A stretch of 64,000 bases of DNA from Effrenium voratum (Eukaryota > Sar > Dinophyceae > Suessiales > Symbiodiniaceae), in assembly GCA_963377175.1 (NCBI GenBank), contig CAUJNA010001215.1, positions 1 to 64,000 of the forward strand, given 5' to 3'. This document shows positions 58,184 through 64,000 of the stretch, piece by piece. How positions within the stretch are numbered: the first letter of the stretch is position 1; each line of letters opens with the position of its first letter. The position numbers and the translations under genes were made by a program. The notes under the pieces were generated by a model that saw only the letters and a program-made list of their open reading frames with translations, did not search any database and was not told where the DNA came from.

Positions 58184-58587
58184 ATTAATGTTACACCCGC
58201 TTTAATGAAAGTCGCCGCTATTGTAAAAGTTTTGTAATTCAGGATCCTGAGACTGTTTTAGGGGTCCGCTATTGTTGCAAGTTTTTTCTCCTCCCCAAAA
58301 ACAAATCCAAAAAAAGCACAGGCCTGTTTGTTTTCAACTCTCTGGTCTGGGCAGGCTCAGGTCGGGTTCAAGCTAGACTAAGCCTTAGCTGCTGTTGAGC
58401 TGGAGGCTGGTTCTGAGCTAGCCTGAGGTCTAGGAAATCCATTTTGCCAGTTGCGCCCAAGCCATCAAATTTATGATAACTTCTTTACAAAAAAGCAAGT
58501 CAATCACACAAAGGGGGTTACCCACAACCAACCCTGATCCTCTTTAGTGTGATTGTTTTGGGGTCCTCTTTAGTGTTCAACTGGTTT
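58184..58587. other. No recognisable gene
   Basis: AT-rich to mixed sequence without a supported frame. Confidence 0.5.
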
Positions 58588-58985
58588 TGGGAGCAAATCT
58601 CAAAAGGAAGCTCTACCAATACTAAATCAATTTGAAACTCAGTTCCACATCTCAAAAGGAAGCTCCAGCAACACTAAACCAATTTGAAACTCGGTTCCAA
58701 ATCTCAGAAGGAAACTCCAGCAATAATAAATCAAATGAAAACTCAGTTCCGAATCTCAAAAGCAAGCTCCAGCAATACTAAATCAAATGGAAACTCAGTT
58801 CCAAATCTCAAAAGGAAGCTCCAGCAATACTAAATCAAATGGAAACTCAGTTCCAAATCTCAAAAAAGAAGCTCCAAGCAATACTAACTCAAATGGAAAC
58901 TCAGTTCCAGATCTCAAACGGAAGCTCCAGCAATACTAAATCAAATGGAAACTCAAGTCTACCAATACTAAATCAATTTGAAAGT
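58588..58985 (+). repeat. 52-bp tandem array
   Basis: About 7.5 copies of a 52-bp unit are present ('CTCAAAAGGAAGCTCCAGCA', then 'ATACTAAATCAAATGGAAAC', then 'TCAGTTCCAAAT'). The units in the middle are nearly identical and the outer ones more diverged. Confidence 0.95.
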
Positions 58986-59944
58986 CCCACCCAGACCCCC
59001 AGGGTTTGCCTAAACAGGTTCCATTGTTCAGGGGGGGGATCATATCAAAGCAGGTCCAACATTAGCATAGCAAGTAGGCCGCCCATCCAAGGGGGCTCTA
59101 TCGGCGTGGCAGCGTGTGGGGCAAATTGGCGTAGCGGGTAATCGGCCCTCGAGAACCATGAACATTTCTTGAGGTCGCTGGGCGTCGCAAACGGTCGTGA
59201 AAAACGGCTATGGCCGTGAAACCGCAGCAGCGCCATAAATGGCAGTGAAAAAGCGTGAAATGGCCGTGAAAAACGTGTGAGTGGCCGTGAACAACGGGCC
59301 GGAACCGTGAAAAAGCAGTGCCCGTGAGAAAAGGCAATGGAAGACCCTGTGAAAAGTTGTTAAACGGCTGTCCATGGTGCATCACTAAAACAGGATTCGC
59401 CCGTCCCGTCAAAAAATAGACAACGGGTGGATCAAAGCATGGGGAAGCGTTGATTCCGGCTGCGACGCGTCGGGCGCTCGCTGGCGAGCATTCATGACGC
59501 TCGTGTCAAGCTAGAGAAAGGCAGCCACACACGCAAACGCTGGCCACCGAGTAAACATCTCTAACAAGCAGCAAATTTCGAACCAGTGTCAGCGCTGTAA
59601 GTCCAAAACAAATCGCCTACCAAGCGACGTATTGCTAGGTTGCGGACTTCAGACTGCCCGGAAGAATGCGTAAAAAAGTTTTGCCTTGCAGCTTCACGAG
59701 GACCTGGCCAACTCATTTCGGTATATAGCCCCTCTTGTACCAAAGCAGCATAGTTTAGAAGCCGCCAAGGCGCGATCGCTGCGCCTGAGCTCACTATGCG
59801 AAAGTGCTGCTGCGTCTGCGCCCGGCCCTGAGAAAGCGCCGCGCGCGCAACATAACCTGCGCGAGCGCCGCGTCGAGAGCGCCTTAGCACGCGCTATCTC
59901 CGCGCAGGCTTCGGCGAGGTCAGGATAACTTCGCTACATCATTA
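58986..59944. other. Spacer with degenerate GGCCGTGAAAAAC repeats
   Basis: Between about 59195 and 59355 the motif CCGTGAAAAACGG and variants recur about ten times at irregular 15- to 25-bp spacing. No gene is seen in the rest. Confidence 0.6.
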
Positions 59945-60287
59945 GACGCCACAGCGAGAGCGCTTCGACAGGCTCTACCGCAGAGGGTTCGCCACGGCCG
60001 GGGCACAATCGCATGGCGCCACGGCACTTCGACACACGCGGTCTCCGTAGAGAGTTCGCCGCGACCAGGACAAACTCGCACAGCGCCACAGCGAGACGCC
60101 CCGACATGGACGACGAGTTCTATGCGCATTCGCCGCCACGGCAAGAGCGCTTGGCCACGCACGGTCGTTAAGCCCAAGACGCACGAACTCCGCAGAAGGT
60201 TTCCCGAGACCAAGATCAATCGCCGGCGCCACATGCAGCGAGAGCGCATGGCGCCGCAGAGAACTGCAAAAGAGATTGGTTGTCGAG
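59945..60287 (+). repeat. GC-rich ~70-bp repeats upstream of the Tpt1-type gene
   Basis: Degenerate units 'GCGCCACAGCGAGAGCG', 'CGACACACGCGGTCTCCGTA' and 'GAGAGTTCGCCGCGACCAGG' occur about three times, the last more diverged. They match the array at 23525-23790. Their place just before the coding region suggests a 5' flanking or leader sequence. Confidence 0.6.
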
Positions 60288-60339
60288 ATGATTCTGGACG
60301 TGCTCACGCTGGACGCACAAACGGTTTCCGACCTGGAAG

Positions 60340-63300
60340 ATGCCCCAGGGCGCGACGGGCGGAAATGTCCGCTATCACTACAAGCCTGATTTCACTGCTC
60401 ATTTCAACAAGCAGAAGAAATATCATGAAGCGCAACGAAGAGAGGGCAATTCGGCAAGGAGGACGGCGACGACATGCGATCGAAGTGGTATTACTTCGAA
60501 GATGTTGTGGAATCACTGTGTCCACAATGTCATGCAGAGGGAGCCCGATCCACAGCCGACCATCAGTACTTTGCGGACACATGCATCAACTGCCACGAAC
60601 GGGCTGACCGAGCAAAACACCATGTACAAGGGGGCTGCCCGCCCCAACATCATGAACATATTCTTTGCTGAATGCAGCCTAGTGCTCGGTGACATCAACG
60701 AGATTGAGAGCGTTTTCGATGGGGACATGGAAACATTCGTGCAGCACCTCATCGTGAGTCTGTTCAATAAGAAGTTTCCGAAAGAGCTGTCACAAGTCGG
60801 TGGCATCACCCTTGACAAGGATTCTTTCGCAGACTACTTCCGCAGTAGCAATGGGAAGCAACTGTGCGTCGACAAGCTCTCGTGCATCGTCACTCACTCC
60901 GATGGAACGAAGGAAAGAAGGACTAAGTTCCGCGTATGGCGTGACTATGGAAACGCTGTATATGCCTCGTGGATGCGTTGGTTCATGGGTCAAGAGCAGG
61001 CATATCGTGTCTTCTCCACCGACAATGAAGAGAAGTTGGGAGATGGATTGGAGACCGTTCTCGGGTTCTTCGACGTCATATCCTACTTCGGGAAGGAATT
61101 GCCAAAGTGGGGGAACGTTTGCCAATACCGACCAATGCTGGAAGCCACGTTACTGAAGTTCGTCAGGGAGAACATGACATCTCACATGACGGGCCTCAAT
61201 AGGAACAGTCAAGTACATGGAAGTTCCCAGCAGAACCGTCAGGGATATCATGGACAGACTGGAGTACTCGAACCCGTTCATCGATATCGATCATCAGGCC
61301 AAAAGAGAAAAGCAGGCGAGTCCAACGAGGACACAGCTGATCGTGGCCGTGAGCCCGATCATGCCGAGGAGCCTGAAGCCAAACAATCGAGAGTCGTGGA
61401 CATAGCCTCAAGACGAGCAGAACTGTTGCGGATGTTTGGGGACCTTTGCGATCGCGCTGGCGAACTAAAGATTTGCATGAAGTGCGGGAAAGAATCCCAT
61501 GAAGGGACATGCAGAGACTCCGCAAGGGCAACTGAGTCTGACTCAGCACGTGGCAAAATCACAATGCTATTTCTTCCAGAAGGGCATCCCTCTTCCGATG
61601 AGGGCATCGAAATGGAGGCACCTGATGATGATGAAGAAATGGATCCGATGTCCAGCGATCCTCATGACAAACCACAACAACCGGAAAAGGAGGAGCCGAT
61701 CTTCTATCCGAGGGAAGGGTTCCACAAATACAACTACGTCGTGAACCTCTCCGAGATGGCTGATCTGGCAGAAGGAGGAGAGCTCCACGTTGGTCAACTT
61801 GACCTACACACAAATCCGAACGGAACGATGAGGGAGTACAACAACGTGCTCGATTCATTTGTTAGAGCAAGCCCCTCAGTAATTCCTCAGCCCGGTGATG
61901 AAGCTGTTTGCGAAGGTGTACAAGGATATTCATGTATGACCGGCACGCTGCCAAAGGGACTACACTTGGAAGTCATGCAGAACCGAGATACAAGCTTTCC
62001 CTATCGGCCGTACAATGAGTACACAGCGTTTGGGTCCAACATTCACCATCAAGGCTTATATTTCACGTCAAAAGCACTGGTGAAGATCCTGCGACATCAA
62101 ATTGGACAAAAGTGGGGAAACTCCATTCCTTGCAATGGCGGAGGATGGGTAGACATTGACCACGTCCTGAACCGCAACAGCGCGTACCCGCAGGACCGGC
62201 GCAAGAAGAGCGACAGATTCCAAATGATCGCTGAGTGCATCAGATTGGAGGATCGGAGAGCACGAAAGCCGAGACTGCAGATCCTTGCTGCGAAGTTTGA
62301 CCAGGAGATCGACGCGGAGACGATGGAAGGTCTCATAGCGGCTGGATGGACAAAGAAAGACATTGACTGGACTCGTCGCGAGCATGGCGGATGGTGGCAA
62401 CCATGGTGCATTCGAGCGTCATCAGGGCATTCGGATTTCGGATTCGCTCGTCCTGCTGAACTTTGCAACATCTTGTTCCCGAACATGTCCGACCGCTTGG
62501 GCGGAGCATTTCACGCGACAAAGCCATCAGCCCTGGAAGGTATCATTTTGAGATGTATCGTTCCTGGCGGCAATGACAGTGCACGAAGACTGGCAGTACA
62601 CTTCGGAGATTTTGCACCTTGGGACAGCGAGAACATCTCGACCAAGACCGCAATGCACGATGTCAAAGAGGGAGACGACCTCATCGCCATCTATGTGCCG
62701 ACAAGAAAGTTGTCCGTGTACCAGTCAGGGGTCACGTCGGGAGGAACGATTGTCGCCTTCGAGACCATTCCCTTCATGACGGAGGAAGTGAAACAAGCTC
62801 AGCGAGAAGCAAAGGAGGATGCTGAGCGATTCGTCGCCGAAGAAGAACGACCCGACACGCAGGAGATGAGTGAGAAACGATCTGCAGGCAAATCGTACAT
62901 CCCATCGGACATCGGGACGGACATCGACGATGAAGATGTGGGAGTTTGTCCGGATATCCCAGAGGAGGATGCGGACGCAATTCATCTCCCACAAGTCAAG
63001 GCCATCTGCGTTGACGAAGCCGGCGAGGCATCATACCTCTCTGGATTCATTGGCGTCGTACTTTTCAAAGTATGGAAGGTATTATTCGATGTGGTCAAGG
63101 AGCCCGGCAAAGAAGGCGGACTATATTGCCCCTACATCTCGTTCAACGGGAGGGACGATTGGATTTTCAAAGATGTTGATGAGACGAACATTCCAACCCC
63201 GCCGACCTACGAAGATGTCACTGCCGCTCCTAAGTTCAAGAATGTGAGGTTCAAGAGCACGAACCACAGGGACGAAGAAATGTTCTTCTGGTTCAAGAAG

Positions 63301-63708
63301 CTCAGAGGGCTCTACCTCATGTACCGGATCTGGACGGCCTGCAACATACTTGGTATTAAAGCAGATCAGTTCAGGGGTGTCAGCCATCAGAAGGGCATTT
63401 CCTTCATCAGCGAAACAATCTTCCGTTGCATCGCCCTCGGCCTCAACTGCGATTACATGACCTTCTACCGAACAGATGTGAACATTGGACGAAAGTTTTT
63501 GAAACTTGAGCTTGGTGCAATTATTTGCATTCAAGGCGTCAAAGAGGCCGATACCCCTCGTATCCAATGGTGCTATTATCGCAACATACATCTGCCCTCG
63601 CGTTTCATCGGGAAGATCAATCGGACCGAGGAGACACCACAATCTCTGTTAGAAAGGTTCCGATGGAGGGCGAGTAGAAAGGCCATCGCAGAAGCATCAC
63701 ACTGGTGA
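60340..63708 (+). CDS. Large protein with Tpt1/KptA-type RNA 2'-phosphotransferase domain
   Basis: The 1,122-codon frame ends in TGA at 63706. Residues 1-100 are uncertain (see 60455-60620). Residues ~100-290 are a helical unknown region. Next come a charged linker, a short Cys/His cluster (CMKCGKESHEGTC, about residue 385), an acidic stretch, and the Tpt1 domain at about 570-830. The domain shows TSKALVKILRH (R585, H586), GGWVDIDHVL, CIRASSGHS (R692, H697), GAFHATKPSALEGI (H725) and ARRLAVHFG (R750, H754), in the order and sense of KptA, including the Arg-His pair and the two further arginines. The family moves a 2'-phosphate from RNA to NAD+. An insertion of some 60 residues precedes CIRASSGHS. 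The C-terminal ~300 residues are unknown. A start at 60288 in frame 3 followed by a shift is possible. No stops interrupt 3.4 kb, unlike all neighbours. Confidence 0.8.
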   Translation: MPQGATGGNVRYHYKPDFTAHFNKQKKYHEAQRREGNSARRTATTCDRSGITSKMLWNHCVHNVMQREPDPQPTISTLRTHASTATNGLTEQNTMYKGAARPNIMNIFFAECSLVLGDINEIESVFDGDMETFVQHLIVSLFNKKFPKELSQVGGITLDKDSFADYFRSSNGKQLCVDKLSCIVTHSDGTKERRTKFRVWRDYGNAVYASWMRWFMGQEQAYRVFSTDNEEKLGDGLETVLGFFDVISYFGKELPKWGNVCQYRPMLEATLLKFVRENMTSHMTGLNRNSQVHGSSQQNRQGYHGQTGVLEPVHRYRSSGQKRKAGESNEDTADRGREPDHAEEPEAKQSRVVDIASRRAELLRMFGDLCDRAGELKICMKCGKESHEGTCRDSARATESDSARGKITMLFLPEGHPSSDEGIEMEAPDDDEEMDPMSSDPHDKPQQPEKEEPIFYPREGFHKYNYVVNLSEMADLAEGGELHVGQLDLHTNPNGTMREYNNVLDSFVRASPSVIPQPGDEAVCEGVQGYSCMTGTLPKGLHLEVMQNRDTSFPYRPYNEYTAFGSNIHHQGLYFTSKALVKILRHQIGQKWGNSIPCNGGGWVDIDHVLNRNSAYPQDRRKKSDRFQMIAECIRLEDRRARKPRLQILAAKFDQEIDAETMEGLIAAGWTKKDIDWTRREHGGWWQPWCIRASSGHSDFGFARPAELCNILFPNMSDRLGGAFHATKPSALEGIILRCIVPGGNDSARRLAVHFGDFAPWDSENISTKTAMHDVKEGDDLIAIYVPTRKLSVYQSGVTSGGTIVAFETIPFMTEEVKQAQREAKEDAERFVAEEERPDTQEMSEKRSAGKSYIPSDIGTDIDDEDVGVCPDIPEEDADAIHLPQVKAICVDEAGEASYLSGFIGVVLFKVWKVLFDVVKEPGKEGGLYCPYISFNGRDDWIFKDVDETNIPTPPTYEDVTAAPKFKNVRFKSTNHRDEEMFFWFKKLRGLYLMYRIWTACNILGIKADQFRGVSHQKGISFISETIFRCIALGLNCDYMTFYRTDVNIGRKFLKLELGAIICIQGVKEADTPRIQWCYYRNIHLPSRFIGKINRTEETPQSLLERFRWRASRKAIAEASHW
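60455..60620 (+). other. Out-of-frame block encoding a Cys-His zinc motif within the large gene
   Basis: Within the 60340 gene, frame 3 (and not the main frame 1) gives a more protein-like reading here: KWYYFEDVVESLCPQCHAEG followed by DTCINCHERADRAKH. This is a C-x2-C-x17-C-x2-C arrangement with a His after each pair (Cys codons at 60519, 60528, 60582 and 60591). The main frame reads a basic, Thr/Arg/Pro-rich stretch instead. A single-base loss near 60455 and a single-base gain near 60615 would explain it. Alternatively the frame 3 reading is chance. Confidence 0.5.
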
Positions 63709-64000
63709 TCAAGCATTTTCCTTACGATTTCTTCTACATGGGGGACCACCTGGAATTTGCAGTTATATACAAGACGAAGTCGTGATAATCATCGTGAATG
63801 ATATCATGGCCAGCCCAAGGTGATACCCGTCGTGAACGGTACACCGGGCAATCCAAAAGTATTTGCATGAGACTTCCATTTATCACCACAAAATATTTTC
63901 TTGTTTCCGTACAGTATCGTCATCGGCGACTACTATTCCGGAGAGGCCAGGTGCTTGGTGGTCAACGATTATACGATGCTACAATTATTACTGGTCACAA
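63709..64000. other. 3' flank of the large gene
   Basis: Nothing recognisable is seen before the window ends. No LTR-like or poly-A-rich end was noticed. Confidence 0.5.

Overview
This window reads like the repeat-rich nuclear DNA of a protist alga, most likely a dinoflagellate. The reasons are the Ty1/copia gag-pol fragments of the type common in dinoflagellates (Gly/Lys 'GKGKGK' gag tails, a conserved domain after RNase H), a decayed Polinton-like virus capsid gene, and very long simple and minisatellite arrays. I could not recognise a single conserved cellular housekeeping gene, tRNA or rRNA. The dinoflagellate assignment is an inference; no complete spliced-leader sequence was seen.

Layout. 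1-8 kb is visibly AT-rich. It carries a decayed endogenous Polinton-like virus: a frameshifted major capsid protein gene (738-2251), a frameshifted GIY-YIG endonuclease (2301-2827) and several unassigned ORF remnants, followed by a 41-bp minisatellite and GATA/GAAA microsatellites. 8-12.9 kb holds no recognisable gene. 13-23.2 kb is a minus-strand retroelement graveyard: integrase C-terminal remnant, gag-like remnants and a 1.2-kb 14-bp-unit minisatellite. It is interrupted by a 4,683-bp AT-rich segment (17014-21696) bounded by near-perfect ~32-bp terminal inverted repeats and a possible 2-bp target duplication. Inside that segment is a ~117-bp satellite array and no visible transposase.

23-46 kb is mostly uninterpretable single-copy-looking DNA. 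It contains scattered fragments of other retroelements (CCHC gag at about 26.8-27.1 kb, integrase zinc-binding fragment at about 37.1 kb), tandem arrays, and a 1.1-kb (TG)n tract at 38.5-39.6 kb.

46.8-63.7 kb is plus-strand and rich in coding sequence. A copia element runs gag (two CCCH fingers), aspartic protease, integrase, reverse transcriptase, RNase H and a conserved tail. It is broken by many frameshifts, and the RT lacks its YVDD box. A second decayed gene of unknown family follows (54441-57104), then a repeat-filled gap with a 227-bp foldback element. Last comes the most intact gene of the window, a 1,122-codon ORF (60340-63708) with a recognisable Tpt1/KptA-type RNA 2'-phosphotransferase domain. 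Whether that gene belongs to the retroelement or is an independent gene is the main open question here.
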